Shown: positions 18,665 to 27,273, counted from the first letter of the stretch. The stretch is 64,000 bases of DNA from Nitrospinia bacterium (GCA_029261715.1 JAJDAT010000025.1:310001-374000); one strand, 5' to 3'. Translations and numbers: made by a program. Notes: generated from the sequence alone by a model not told the origin.

Positions 18665-18973
18665 ATGTATGAAATTATTAAAGCGATCGCGGAGCCAAAT
18701 AGGCTATCAATTTTGAAAATGGTCCGAACTCGGGAAATGTCTGCTGGTCAAATTGCAGAAAGTTTTGGAAGTATAACGAGACCAGCCGTTTCACAACATT
18801 TGGGTGTTTTAAAAAAAGCCGGGCTTTTAACCGAGAAGAGGGAAGGCACTAGTAGGTTATATAAAGCGAGACCTGAAGGTTTTGCTTCTTTAAAAGAGTT
18901 TTTGGAAGAGTTTTGGGAACCGCGATTGCAAAAATTAAAAACCGTTGTTGAAAATGAGAATAATGAAAAATGA
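18665..18973 (+). CDS. ArsR-family winged-helix repressor
   Basis: 102 residues. The winged helix spans about 5-85: AIAEPNRLSILKMVRTREMSAGQIAESF, then the recognition helix region RPAVSQHLGVLKKAGLL and wing EKREGTSRLYKARPEG. No CxC metal site is visible. The pairing with an SRPBCC protein is typical of the SdpR-like ArsR group found beside AHSA1 genes. It probably represses its own operon through the palindrome in its promoter. No Shine-Dalgarno is possible if transcription starts at the ATG. It overlaps the next gene. Confidence 0.9.
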   Translation: MYEIIKAIAEPNRLSILKMVRTREMSAGQIAESFGSITRPAVSQHLGVLKKAGLLTEKREGTSRLYKARPEGFASLKEFLEEFWEPRLQKLKTVVENENNEK

Positions 18974-19445
18974 GGAAAACGTGGCTGAGTCTTTTGAATT
19001 TACGCGTGAAGTGGTCATCAATGCCAAACCTGAAATAATTTTTCCTTATCTGACTGAAGAATCAAAAATGAAAGAGTGGTTTGGAGAGATTGTTGAAGCG
19101 AATGCTCAACCCGGAGGCGTTTTTCATATCGGAACGCACGATGGCATGCATTGTCGAGGAGAATATGTCGAAATTAAGCCTTTTGAAAAGGTTGTTTTTA
19201 GTTGGGGAGGGGTCGCCGATTTAAAGCCAGGGGAATCAACCGTAGAAATTACTTTGAAAGCCGAAAACGGCGCTACCAAATTGACTTTGAGACACTATAA
19301 AATCCCACATCAAAAGGGAGCCGACAGCTTTGGCGAAGGTTGGAAAACACATGCTTTTCCTTTGCTCAAAGCTATATCGGAAGGGGAAAAAGTGGAAGGT
19401 TTTTGCTTTGAGTCCGGTAGTGAGTGTGGCGAGACTAATAATTAA
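18963..19445 (+). CDS. SRPBCC/AHSA1-domain protein
   Basis: About 160 residues from the ATG at 18963, which lies inside the end of the ArsR gene (11-base overlap), so translation is probably coupled. The family opening FTREVVINAKPEIIFPYLTE is followed by MKEWFGEIVEANAQPGGVFHI, the helix-grip pattern of Aha1-C/AHSA1 proteins. These make a hydrophobic ligand pocket, and the ligand is unknown. The pairing with ArsR upstream and a secreted lipocalin-like protein downstream suggests a small stress-responsive operon. Two cysteines near the C-terminus (GFCFESGSECGE) are noticeable. Confidence 0.85.
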   Translation: MKNEENVAESFEFTREVVINAKPEIIFPYLTEESKMKEWFGEIVEANAQPGGVFHIGTHDGMHCRGEYVEIKPFEKVVFSWGGVADLKPGESTVEITLKAENGATKLTLRHYKIPHQKGADSFGEGWKTHAFPLLKAISEGEKVEGFCFESGSECGETNN

Positions 19446-19468
19446 TCCCTGAGGAAAAGGAGAGGGCA

Positions 19469-20044
19469 ATGAAAAAGAAACAATTGATATTTAAATCGTT
19501 TAAATTATTTAGTATAGCAACAGCTGTTGCGGTCTTTTTGTTGGGTTTACAAGTAAGCGTTGTTAAGGCTTCCGAAGATAATCCCAAACAGATGCATAAG
19601 ATGCCTGAAATTAATCCGCCTGTTGAATTTAATCAACTGAAAAAACTGGTGGGTAATTGGAAAGGGACTCAGGAAACTCCTGAGGGAAAACGCGAAGTTG
19701 TTGTTGTGTATCATTTAACGTCAGCGGGAACCGCTTTGGTTGAAAAAATGTTTCCGGGAACAGAGCATGAGATGTTGAGCGTTTACCATGGGGATGGCGA
19801 GAATGTAGTTATGACCCATTATTGCGCTTTTGGCAATCAGCCTCGAATGAAAATGGCTAAGATGGGTAATTCTAAAACCGTTAAATTTGATTTTTTAGAC
19901 GGTAGTAATAGTGGAGATTCCCACATGCATCAATTAACTTTAAAGTGGATTGATGCAAATCATTTAAAACATGAGTGGGTTTTTCATCAAAATGGCAAGC
20001 CTGCACATACAGCAAAGTTTGATTTGCGCCGAACAGCGATGTAA
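19469..20044 (+). CDS. Exported lipocalin-like (DUF1579-type) protein
   Basis: 191 residues with a basic start and signal helix (about 13-35, ending VVKASED). The mature part begins FNQLKKLVGNWKGTQETPEGK, a strand-Gly-x-Trp start typical of lipocalin-like or nitrobindin-like barrels. It continues TSAGTALVEKMFPGTEHEMLSVYH and contains several His and Met residues (DSHMHQLTLKW). Its function is unknown, and ligand or metal binding is possible. AAGGAG precedes the ATG. It is the third gene of the ArsR operon, 23 bases after the previous stop, and converges on phoH. Confidence 0.65.
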   Translation: MKKKQLIFKSFKLFSIATAVAVFLLGLQVSVVKASEDNPKQMHKMPEINPPVEFNQLKKLVGNWKGTQETPEGKREVVVVYHLTSAGTALVEKMFPGTEHEMLSVYHGDGENVVMTHYCAFGNQPRMKMAKMGNSKTVKFDFLDGSNSGDSHMHQLTLKWIDANHLKHEWVFHQNGKPAHTAKFDLRRTAM

Positions 20045-20050
20045 ATAGGT

Positions 20051-21016
20051 TTATCCTTGGGAATTCTTTTTTTCGTAGGCTTGAATGATTTTTTGAACGA
20101 TAGGGTGTCGGACAACATCTGTATGATTGAAGCTGACGATGCTAATTCCTTCAATATTTTTTAAGATAGAGTTGGCTTCAACTAACCCTGATTTTTTAGA
20201 GTTGGCTAAGTCGATTTGAGTGATATCTCCAGTGGCGACCATTTTTGAATTTGCTCCTAACCGGGTCAGAAACATTTTCATCTGTTCTTGTGTTGAGTTT
20301 TGGGCCTCGTCTAAAATGATGAAGGAATCGCTTAAAGTTCTGCCTCGCATATAGGCTAGGGGAGCTATTTCGATAATGTTCTCTTGAATCATTGTTTGAA
20401 CCCTTTGCGGGTCTAACATATTATAGAGAGCGTCGAACAAAGGCATTAAATATGGATTTATTTTTTCAGTTATATCCCCGGGCAGATAACCCAAGCTTTC
20501 GCCGGCCTCTACAGCTGGACGCGTTAAAACAATTCGCTTAAACTTTTTTGTTAAGAGTCCTTCTACTGCGAGAGCTACAGCTAAATACGTTTTACCGGTT
20601 CCGGCGGGACCAACAGCGATTGTAATATTAGAATCTTTTATGCATCGAATGAAGGTCTTTTGATTTTTCCCTTTTGGGATAATTTGAGTTTGACTTCCAG
20701 GTAGAATGATTCTTTCTGAAAGTATTGACTTTAGATCTGTATTTTCATCGTTGGAAAAAAGGCGGATGGCATGTTTAATATCGCCATTAAAAACAGAATG
20801 TCCTGAATCCATTAACTCGAATAATTGATGGAATAAGCGTTCGACTTTTGAAACTGAAGAAGAGGGACCCGACAGTTTAATTGAATTATCTCGGGCCGTG
20901 ATGGTGACTTGAAAATTCTTTTCTATAAGTTTTAAATTCGAATCTTGAGTTCCAAATATTTCAGGAATATATGGAGTTGACTCAAGAGTAATCTCTAAAT
21001 TATCGTTATCGCTCAA
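20051..21016 (-). CDS. phoH: PhoH-family ATPase
   Basis: 321 residues. An N-terminal KH-like region (about 15-75) precedes the PhoH helicase-like core: Walker A VGPAGTGKTYLAVALAV (near 138-154), GESLGYLPGD and Walker B FIILDEAQNSTQEQM. PhoH proteins are NTPases linked to RNA metabolism and ribosome maturation and are often next to ybeY, which is not adjacent here. Length is normal. It converges on the lipocalin-like gene with six bases between stops. Confidence 0.93.
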   Translation of the reverse strand: MSDNDNLEITLESTPYIPEIFGTQDSNLKLIEKNFQVTITARDNSIKLSGPSSSVSKVERLFHQLFELMDSGHSVFNGDIKHAIRLFSNDENTDLKSILSERIILPGSQTQIIPKGKNQKTFIRCIKDSNITIAVGPAGTGKTYLAVALAVEGLLTKKFKRIVLTRPAVEAGESLGYLPGDITEKINPYLMPLFDALYNMLDPQRVQTMIQENIIEIAPLAYMRGRTLSDSFIILDEAQNSTQEQMKMFLTRLGANSKMVATGDITQIDLANSKKSGLVEANSILKNIEGISIVSFNHTDVVRHPIVQKIIQAYEKKNSQG

Positions 21017-21089
21017 AGGGGCAACATTCTCAATGTATAAAAAATAAAAAAGAAAACTTAGAAAAATTCATCAAAGAGCATTCAAAAGT

Positions 21090-21641
21090 TTAGCGAGTTT
21101 TTGAGTTAATTAAACTTAAAAATTCTCCGCGAGTTTTTTCATCGTCCTTGAAGCATCCCACCATAGAACTTGTAGTGGTATAAGAGCTCTGCTTTTGAAC
21201 GCCGCGCATTGCCATACAAAGGTGAAGGCCTTCTAAAATTACTCCGACACCTTCTGGGTTTAGAATGCCATTTAGGCAATTAGCGATTTCATTAGTTAGT
21301 CTTTCCTGGACTTGTAACCGCCTTGCAAAAGCATCTATTATTCTTGGCACTTTACTTAGACCAATAATTTTACCTTTTGGAATGTAAGCGACATGGCATT
21401 TTCCAAAAAAAGGGAGCATATGGTGCTCGCAAAGACTATAAAACTCTATGTCTTTGACGATCACCATTTCGCTGTAATCTTCTTGAAATAGCGCTTCGTT
21501 TACAAGTTCTTCAATATTAACCCAGTAACCGCTAGTTAGAAACTTAAGCGACTTTTCTACTCGTTCCGGGGTATTCTGCAATCCTTCTCTTGAAGGATCT
21601 TCTCCCAAAGCTATTAGTTGGTTACGAATGATATCTTTCAC
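21090..21641 (-). CDS. folE: GTP cyclohydrolase I
   Basis: About 184 residues from GTG at 21641, chosen because GAGG lies eight bases upstream and it falls just after the stop of the upstream pterin synthase. A TTG at 21665 would create an overlap. The enzyme converts GTP to 7,8-dihydroneopterin triphosphate. Motifs: EGLQNTPERV, the Zn site CEHHMLPFFGKCHVAYIPKGK (Cys71 and the following His), VQERLTNEIA and the third Zn ligand in HLCMAMRGVQ. It shares an operon with a 6-pyruvoyl-tetrahydropterin-synthase-like gene. Confidence 0.95.
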   Translation of the reverse strand: MKDIIRNQLIALGEDPSREGLQNTPERVEKSLKFLTSGYWVNIEELVNEALFQEDYSEMVIVKDIEFYSLCEHHMLPFFGKCHVAYIPKGKIIGLSKVPRIIDAFARRLQVQERLTNEIANCLNGILNPEGVGVILEGLHLCMAMRGVQKQSSYTTTSSMVGCFKDDEKTRGEFLSLINSKTR

Positions 21642-21645
21642 TATT

Positions 21646-22050
21646 TTAACCTCTATAAACCGCAAAGTTTCGTTCGGTTTCGAATAGTTTTATTTCATGT
21701 AAGGTTCCATTAGGAATCTTTGATTCCAAACGTTCCCAAATTTTGACAGCTAAATTTTCAACTGTTGGATTAATATCCTTTAGAAAGTTAACATCAATAT
21801 TAAGGTTTTTATGGTCTAAGTAATCTGCTACTTCAGTTTTTATTAGCTTTTTTAAGGCATTTAATTCGATAACCATACCTGTTTCCGCATTGATTTCACC
21901 TTTTATGGTTACGTCTAAGATGTAATTATGCCCGTGGCCGTTTAAATTGCTACAGTTCCCATAAATGGCTTCGTTTTTTTCATCAGAATACTCTGGGTTA
22001 AATAATCTGTGGCTAGAGCAGAAATCCACTCGTCTCGTTACGTAGATCAT
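21646..22050 (-). CDS. 6-pyruvoyl-tetrahydropterin synthase family protein
   Basis: 134 residues with the Zn-binding His14, His39 and His41 (NGHGHNY) and catalytic Cys33. The spacing between Cys33 and the HGH is five residues (C-x5-HGH). In COG0720 this is associated with true PTPS (tetrahydrobiopterin branch), whereas QueD usually has C-x3-HGH. DHKNLNID and the closing Glu segment HEIKLFETE are also present. It lies four bases upstream of folE, so the two probably act in sequence on dihydroneopterin triphosphate. Queuosine or folate-shunt function cannot be excluded. Confidence 0.88.
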   Translation of the reverse strand: MIYVTRRVDFCSSHRLFNPEYSDEKNEAIYGNCSNLNGHGHNYILDVTIKGEINAETGMVIELNALKKLIKTEVADYLDHKNLNIDVNFLKDINPTVENLAVKIWERLESKIPNGTLHEIKLFETERNFAVYRG

Positions 22051-22227
22051 TTCTCTCCATTATAAAAAATCATAGCGTTTTAGTAATTGGTAGCGCAGAT
22101 TATTTTTATGAATTATAAAGATTAGGAAAATTTTGGGTGTTTTAGACCGCTTATTTGAGTTGAATTAGTTAAGAAATAGAGAATTCTAGTTTTCTCAAAT
22201 TTGAGCAGTGCAAATGATAAAGAAAAG

Positions 22228-22440
22228 TTACTTTAAATACTTTCTCTTATTATCAGTAGAATAAAACCCAGATCCATAGAGGTGAAAATTCATATTAGTG
22301 ACGACTTTATTAAGTATGCCGCCTTCTTTTTCTTTAGGACAGATATCTTTATTACATTTTTTTAGAGGCTCATCATTGACGCCTTGTAAAACTTCAAAAG
22401 TTTCTTTGCAGGTTTCACATTCATAATCGTAAAAAGGCAT
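22228..22440 (-). CDS. FmdB-like zinc-ribbon protein
   Basis: 70 residues opening MPFYDYECETCKETFEVLQG, the FmdB/putative regulatory protein signature. A second cysteine pair follows (KKCNKDICP), giving one probable zinc ribbon. The C-terminus is NFHLYGSGFYSTDNKRKYLK, the GSGFY-T pattern that recurs in this family. Its role is uncertain; it may bind nucleic acid or protein. It lies 17 bases after the exported protein gene and so is probably in the ndk transcript. Confidence 0.85.
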   Translation of the reverse strand: MPFYDYECETCKETFEVLQGVNDEPLKKCNKDICPKEKEGGILNKVVTNMNFHLYGSGFYSTDNKRKYLK

Positions 22441-22457
22441 AATTTTTATCCTCTAAA

Positions 22458-22925
22458 CTAAGTTTTTATTCCATCTTTAACATTATTAAATACGTTGAGA
22501 GTCTTTGGGATATTAGTCATCAACTCTTCTAATCCAAAAATTGGGCCTGGCAGGGTTAATCCCCACTCTGGGTCGTAAACGCCTACCATATATTCATCTG
22601 CGCTTAGCTGTTGGATTAAAATAAACTTTTTGATTTCATGTTTATTTTGGACATTTTCTGGCATCATCAGGGCTAAGTTTTCCCTATTGGTACCAAAGCG
22701 CATTACCGTTTGCCCACTATCTACTTCTTTGAAGTCCAGTTTTGTTACAAAACCAATTAACTTACTCTGTGGGGTTGCGCTAGGGTAAACAACTATCCCC
22801 TGATTCAGAGTATTTTTGTATAAGGTATATGATGGATTTGATTTTGCGTTCGCAAATGAGCTGATTACAAACGATACAATTAAACCAGTTAAAATACCCG
22901 TCAGTTTTAATCCAAATATTTTCAT
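22458..22925 (-). CDS. Exported protein of unknown family
   Basis: 155 residues with a signal helix (about 6-26, ending FANAKS). The mature chain has no cysteine and no recognised domain. It starts NPSYTLYKNTLNQGIVVYPSATPQ and contains DEYMVGVYDPEWGLTLPGPI. It lies between ndk and the FmdB-like gene on the same strand with short gaps, which suggests co-transcription but gives no function. Confidence 0.55.
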   Translation of the reverse strand: MKIFGLKLTGILTGLIVSFVISSFANAKSNPSYTLYKNTLNQGIVVYPSATPQSKLIGFVTKLDFKEVDSGQTVMRFGTNRENLALMMPENVQNKHEIKKFILIQQLSADEYMVGVYDPEWGLTLPGPIFGLEELMTNIPKTLNVFNNVKDGIKT

Positions 22926-22992
22926 ATGGCACCCCTAATAAAAGCTCTTATGTATAAATTATTTTAACTCAAAAGCGATTAGGGGAGCAAAC

Positions 22993-23409
22993 TTATCCAA
23001 CAATTTCTGTTTGACTGAAAAAATAGGAAATTTCAAAAGCAGCGGTATCAGGGGCATCAGACCCATGAGTTGAATTTTTTTCAATATTGACTGCAAAGTC
23101 TTTGCGAATAGTTCCTTCAGCTGCGTCTGCAGGGTTTGTAGCGCCCATTAAGTCTCGCCATTCTTTAATAGCATTATCTCGTGACAACACAAGTAATACC
23201 ACTGGTCCAGAACTCATGTAAGAGGTCAAATCACCAAAAAATGGTCTTTCTTTATGTACGTCATAAAATCCTTTTGCTTCACATTGGCTTAATTGAGCCA
23301 TTTTCATAGCGGCTACTTTAAAGCCTTTTCCTTCGATTCTTTCCAATATTTTGCCGATTAGATTACGTTCGACCGCGTCTGGTTTCAGAATAGCCAGAGT
23401 TTTTTCCAT
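22993..23409 (-). CDS. ndk: Nucleoside diphosphate kinase
   Basis: 138 residues, the usual size. It transfers the gamma phosphate from ATP to nucleoside diphosphates. Motifs: [16 protein letters not shown], the ATP-binding segment [17 protein letters not shown], the Gly-rich [19 protein letters not shown], and the phosphohistidine His115 in [24 protein letters not shown] precedes the ATG. It is the first gene of a short minus-strand run with two small genes. Confidence 0.96.
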   Translation of the reverse strand: MEKTLAILKPDAVERNLIGKILERIEGKGFKVAAMKMAQLSQCEAKGFYDVHKERPFFGDLTSYMSSGPVVLLVLSRDNAIKEWRDLMGATNPADAAEGTIRKDFAVNIEKNSTHGSDAPDTAAFEISYFFSQTEIVG

Positions 23410-23452
23410 TCCTTTTAATTTCCTTTTTTCCTAAATGGTTTAAAAACAAAAA

Positions 23453-23492
23453 AAAGGTATTTGGGAAGAAAAATATCTACCCAAATACCTTT
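23453..23492 (-). terminator. Intrinsic terminator of the For/Por operon
   Basis: AAAGGTATTTGGG (23453-23465) pairs with CCCAAATACCTTT (23480-23492), thirteen pairs around a fourteen-base loop. A T-run follows on the minus strand. It ends the oxidoreductase operon 12 bases after its last stop. Confidence 0.88.
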
Positions 23493-23504
23493 AAATATAA
23501 AGCT

Positions 23505-23768
23505 TTAGCGAATTACTACGCCGCTATATTTGATAACGAAGCCATCTTCTAACTTCTCGATCCACTTCATTTGGATACAGTCATGTTTAGCGACTTCTTT
23601 ACAAATATAAACGCAAATTTCACATGATTTACATCTATCAACTGAAACGTAAGCGGTTTTATCTGCTTCGCTGTAATTTATACAGTTAGATTCCGGACAA
23701 TAGGTTGTACACAGATGACAGTTAGATTCTGCGCACTTATCCGTATCAACACTAGCAATATAGTACAT
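23505..23768 (-). CDS. Small iron-sulfur subunit of 2-oxoacid:ferredoxin oxidoreductase
   Basis: 87 residues with ten cysteines arranged as CAESNCHLCTTYCPESNC and CKSCEICVYICKEVAKHDC, enough for two [4Fe-4S] clusters, though the spacing is not the plain bacterial ferredoxin pattern. It resembles the small ForE-type subunit of five-subunit For/Por enzymes and is the last gene of the operon. It probably carries electrons between the catalytic subunits and ferredoxin. Confidence 0.78.
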   Translation of the reverse strand: MYYIASVDTDKCAESNCHLCTTYCPESNCINYSEADKTAYVSVDRCKSCEICVYICKEVAKHDCIQMKWIEKLEDGFVIKYSGVVIR

Positions 23769-23791
23769 TGATTACTCCACAAAATAAATAA

Positions 23792-24523
23792 TTAAGCGCT
23801 AGCGGCCTCAGCGGCTTTTATCTCATCGCGCCGTTTCTTGGCTTCTTTCGCCCAACCTTGGTCAATAGCATATTGAAAAGCGGCAGTTAAAGTTTTAACG
23901 TTGGCTTCCAATAGTTTTGCCTTTTTAGCGAATTTTCTTTCAATAGCGCTATCCAAAGCTGCGGTGCCGCCGGAAACTACAATACCTTTACCAATAAAAC
24001 GGTCTTTAACGGATGCCTCAAGAGATGTCAAATCAGGAAGCCCAAACAAACCTGAAATCGCCCCACACATTGCCATGTTAGTAGCGAGTTCAGTTTTGGC
24101 TAAATCGTTTGCCATTTCTGTAGCAGGTAGATAGCAAATTTGAGCTCCATTTTCTTCTAACTCTCTTTCTTCATCAACAGAGAAAGGGATAGGAGTTCGA
24201 CTATTAATGATAATTATGCCGCCTTTTTTCAAACCACTGTAGAAAGGCATGGTATAGGATTTTCCTAGGGTAATAACTTGAGCATGAAAAATCATCAAAA
24301 CATTAGGATAAATGATTTCCCCTATCTCATAGATTTCACCATTAGAAATTCTTACGTAACTTTCAACGGGCGCGTTTCTTTTTTCTGATCCAAAAAAAGG
24401 GACGAGCGAACTATGTCCGCCTGAAATAACAACCCCATTACTAACGATGTGAGAGGCTGTTACAACGCCTTGACCGCCAACACCGGCCATCCGAATATTA
24501 TATCGTTGGACTTCTTCTGCCAT
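23792..24523 (-). CDS. 2-oxoacid:ferredoxin oxidoreductase, gamma subunit
   Basis: 243 residues. The opening RMAGVGGQGVVTASHIVSNG and GGHSSLVPFFGSEKRNAPVESYVRI are the hallmark of the gamma domain (POR/KOR gamma), which contributes to the CoA-binding part of the enzyme. The C-terminal part (about 185-243) is a helical, Lys/Ala-rich tail. It sits between the beta and the small Fe-S subunit, 17 bases after beta. The alpha-beta-gamma-small order matches the For/Por operons of Aquificae and some nitrite oxidisers. Confidence 0.9.
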   Translation of the reverse strand: MAEEVQRYNIRMAGVGGQGVVTASHIVSNGVVISGGHSSLVPFFGSEKRNAPVESYVRISNGEIYEIGEIIYPNVLMIFHAQVITLGKSYTMPFYSGLKKGGIIIINSRTPIPFSVDEERELEENGAQICYLPATEMANDLAKTELATNMAMCGAISGLFGLPDLTSLEASVKDRFIGKGIVVSGGTAALDSAIERKFAKKAKLLEANVKTLTAAFQYAIDQGWAKEAKKRRDEIKAAEAASA

Positions 24524-24540
24524 TATGAGATTACCTCCCT

Positions 24541-25416
24541 TTATTTTTTAGCTTTTTTTGCCGGTTTCTTTTCAATTTCATCCAAATAAGCTTTAGCCTT
24601 ATCGGAAATAACCTCTTCAAAACCGTATCTTTCTTTTTCCATATCAAACGCGTCTTGCATTACGTCGCCAGTTGGAATAGCGTATTCAATATTACAAGAA
24701 GTATAAGCTTGTATATAAGTAGGACCAACTTCCCGAGCTATCATTACCGCTCTTCTAATAGTTCTTGCAACTCGTGAAGGGTTCGTTGGAGCAATTCTAG
24801 CGATGTAATCAACTCCAGCAACTTTTGCCAAACTCATAGCGTCAATTTTACCAGTCACTTTGCCTCTAGGAGCCATTTTCAAAACCTGTCCTTGAGCTGT
24901 CATGCCGCTCTCTTGACCGCCAGTATTACCATAAACTTCGTTGTCGAGCATGATGGTAGTGAATCTCTCTTGTCGAAACCAACTATGCATCAAACCTTGG
25001 AAACCGATATCGATTAATCCGCCGTCTCCAGCCATTACAACTACGTCTTTTGGTTGGTTAGGATATTTTTGATCCAAACCTCTTTTTAAACCAGAAGCTA
25101 CAGAGTTGGTATCGCCATAGTTTCCGTAAATAAACGGAATAGAAGCTTGACTGATTGCCAATCGACCACAACCGGCAGTTCCAACAATTATCGTATGTTC
25201 TGGATTAGGGAATGCAATCATTGCAAGCCGAATAAAAAGAGTCATTGCGCATCCGGCACACATTGGATGCTCTTCAATGATTTCCTTGAATTTACCCATA
25301 TCCGTAACTTTTGGTTTTTTCTCACGGTTGTAAGGTCCAAGATTAACTAAATCTTGATACTCAATAGGCAACCACTCTAAATAGCCAGGAGACGGGGTTA
25401 AATTGTCATGAGCCAT
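24541..25416 (-). CDS. 2-oxoacid:ferredoxin oxidoreductase, beta (TPP) subunit
   Basis: 291 residues. Thiamine diphosphate binding is shown by GDGGLIDIGFQGLMHSW and the metal loop LDNEVYGNTGGQES. Cysteines in CAGCAMTLFI and GTAGCGRLA correspond to the beta-subunit cluster ligands. The C-terminus is Lys-rich. It holds the catalytic core that decarboxylates or carboxylates the 2-oxoacid. Whether the substrate is pyruvate or 2-oxoglutarate cannot be decided from motifs; the nearby sucCD favours 2-oxoglutarate weakly. Confidence 0.92.
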   Translation of the reverse strand: MAHDNLTPSPGYLEWLPIEYQDLVNLGPYNREKKPKVTDMGKFKEIIEEHPMCAGCAMTLFIRLAMIAFPNPEHTIIVGTAGCGRLAISQASIPFIYGNYGDTNSVASGLKRGLDQKYPNQPKDVVVMAGDGGLIDIGFQGLMHSWFRQERFTTIMLDNEVYGNTGGQESGMTAQGQVLKMAPRGKVTGKIDAMSLAKVAGVDYIARIAPTNPSRVARTIRRAVMIAREVGPTYIQAYTSCNIEYAIPTGDVMQDAFDMEKERYGFEEVISDKAKAYLDEIEKKPAKKAKK

Positions 25417-25503
25417 AACTCAATCCTTTCATTAATAAGGTCTTATATATTAAATTTTATTTTAAAATATTTATTAAAAAGAAAACCAAAGGCAACCAAT
25501 TCC

Positions 25504-26736
25504 CTAGAAAGGATCTTGGAAAAACCATGGCTTATCTTTTCTTCCTTCTTCCAGCCACTCAAGAATCATTTCGGTAGGCATAGTCATTCCGCCATAAACC
25601 CGAGGTCCTGGAGCAATCTGGGCGTCGGTAAAACCAAACAAGTTGGAACAAACTTCTTTATGCAGCCAACCTAATTGATTGAATTCAGGAACCAAAATTT
25701 GTTTAACGTTTTTACAAGCTTCTCGAAGTTCAGCTTTTGGGAATGGTCGAATGGCTTTAACTTTAATTAATCCAACTTTTATTCCCAATTCACTGCTTTG
25801 ACGAACAGCTTCTCTTGATTGTGAAACAGCAGCACCTGATGCAATTAGCATAACATCGGCATCTGGATTAATAATTTCAACAATACCACCAAGGTAATTA
25901 TTAATATATTTTTTAGCCCGCTCGGTAGCTGCAAAAACTTCTTGCTGCCAACTAGCGTGCATATGGTAACTAATAAAATTACTTTTTTGAATTGGAGCGT
26001 CTCGAGAAATACGAGCAGGTGGATTTTCGTTATCCATCGCAGGCACTGCAGATCTCCAACCATCGCGAGGCGGTAATTTTAAATCATCAGCTTGCATCTT
26101 AACATTACCGCGAGCGTGAGTTACAAAAAAGCCGTCAACTGATACGGAAACAGGTAAGGTAACGTCTACTTGCTCGCTAATCATGAATGCAGCCATGGTG
26201 TAGTCATAAAAGTCTTGTTGGTTCTCTCCATGTAACATGATTAGGCCAGAGTTGATTAAAAAAGACATTTCGATGTTATCTGGTTGAATAGCCAACGGGG
26301 TGTTAATAACCCGGCACATATTCAAAAGAACCAGTGGGGTTCTAGCCCCAGGCCAAGAAGAGATTGCTTCCATTCCGCGCATCAAACCAGGGCCAGAAGT
26401 AGCGGTTAAAGATCTTATTCCTGCTCTAGAAGAACCGCCAATGGCGGACATGGTGCCGATTTCTTCTTCGGCTCTGTAATATTCCCCAATATATCCCTCA
26501 TCGTAAAGGTAACCAGCTTGTTGCATGGTTTCACTTTGCGGAGTAATTGGATATGAAATAGCAATATCCACGTTAGACCGCCGAATAGCTTCGCGAGCGG
26601 CTTCACTACCAGTAATAAATACTTGTTCTCGTGGGGCCTCATGAAACATATATTCTGGGCTAACCACTTTTTGTTTATCGCGCCCGGGTACCCAATCCGC
26701 TGGCATTTCTTTTATATATAATTTACTATCCGACAT
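25504..26736 (-). CDS. 2-oxoacid:ferredoxin oxidoreductase, alpha subunit
   Basis: 410 residues. AISYPITPQSETMQQAGYLYDEG and TATSGPGLMRGMEAISSWPG are the conserved alpha-domain segments that bind the pyrimidine side of TPP and the substrate, and the transketolase-like C-terminal domain (GLIKVKAIRPFPKAEL) follows. The N-terminal extension (KEMPADWVPGRDKQ) fits the For/Por type. It is the first gene of the operon, 87 bases before beta. No delta subunit gene lies upstream, so one subunit of a five-subunit enzyme is either absent or elsewhere. It can run in the reductive direction of the TCA cycle. Confidence 0.92.
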   Translation of the reverse strand: MSDSKLYIKEMPADWVPGRDKQKVVSPEYMFHEAPREQVFITGSEAAREAIRRSNVDIAISYPITPQSETMQQAGYLYDEGYIGEYYRAEEEIGTMSAIGGSSRAGIRSLTATSGPGLMRGMEAISSWPGARTPLVLLNMCRVINTPLAIQPDNIEMSFLINSGLIMLHGENQQDFYDYTMAAFMISEQVDVTLPVSVSVDGFFVTHARGNVKMQADDLKLPPRDGWRSAVPAMDNENPPARISRDAPIQKSNFISYHMHASWQQEVFAATERAKKYINNYLGGIVEIINPDADVMLIASGAAVSQSREAVRQSSELGIKVGLIKVKAIRPFPKAELREACKNVKQILVPEFNQLGWLHKEVCSNLFGFTDAQIAPGPRVYGGMTMPTEMILEWLEEGRKDKPWFFQDPF

Positions 26737-26961
26737 TGGGTTAACTCCTTACTAAAAATTATAAAAATGTATATATATTTAAAACGGTTAAAATATAAAC
26801 GTTTATTCTCACTTTAAGTGACCGTAAAGTATCATAATCCTACGGTTTATACAATTTTTTTCAAAAGTTTTGAAAAAAATAAGCAGAAAAATTTGGTTTT
26901 TACGGAAATAGTTTAGGGATTGTTAATTAAAAGGTTTTTTTGCGTTGAAAGCCTGAAAAGT

Positions 26962-27273
26962 TCACAGCATTTTTTCTAGCTTATCCAGTTCTTTGAAGTA
27001 ATCAAAAGCCTTTAACAAAAACTCATTGAATGTTTTATCATTATAAAACACCAGCGTTTTATTGGCTAATTCTGTGGTATGGCAAACTTCAAACTTATAT
27101 TTGTCCACATCCGTGAATTTTATAACGTCCACTTCCCAATGTAGTTGAGAAATTTCTTCCATTGGTGGGTTGATCGCCAAAATACCGTAACCTTTGACTT
27201 CATATAAAAACTGAACGCCTCCATTTCCGCTTGGTTCGGGTCTTTGAAGGATAAGATTTTCTTGAGTAAACAT
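26962..27273 (-). CDS. Hypothetical protein
   Basis: 103 residues without a recognised domain, soluble, starting MFTQENLILQRPEPSGNGG and ending in a helical KAFDYFKELDKLEKML. It contains a single Cys. There is no strong Shine-Dalgarno before the ATG. It is divergent from the following plus-strand gene. Coding is supported by length and by a protein-like composition only. Confidence 0.5.
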   Translation of the reverse strand: MFTQENLILQRPEPSGNGGVQFLYEVKGYGILAINPPMEEISQLHWEVDVIKFTDVDKYKFEVCHTTELANKTLVFYNDKTFNEFLLKAFDYFKELDKLEKML

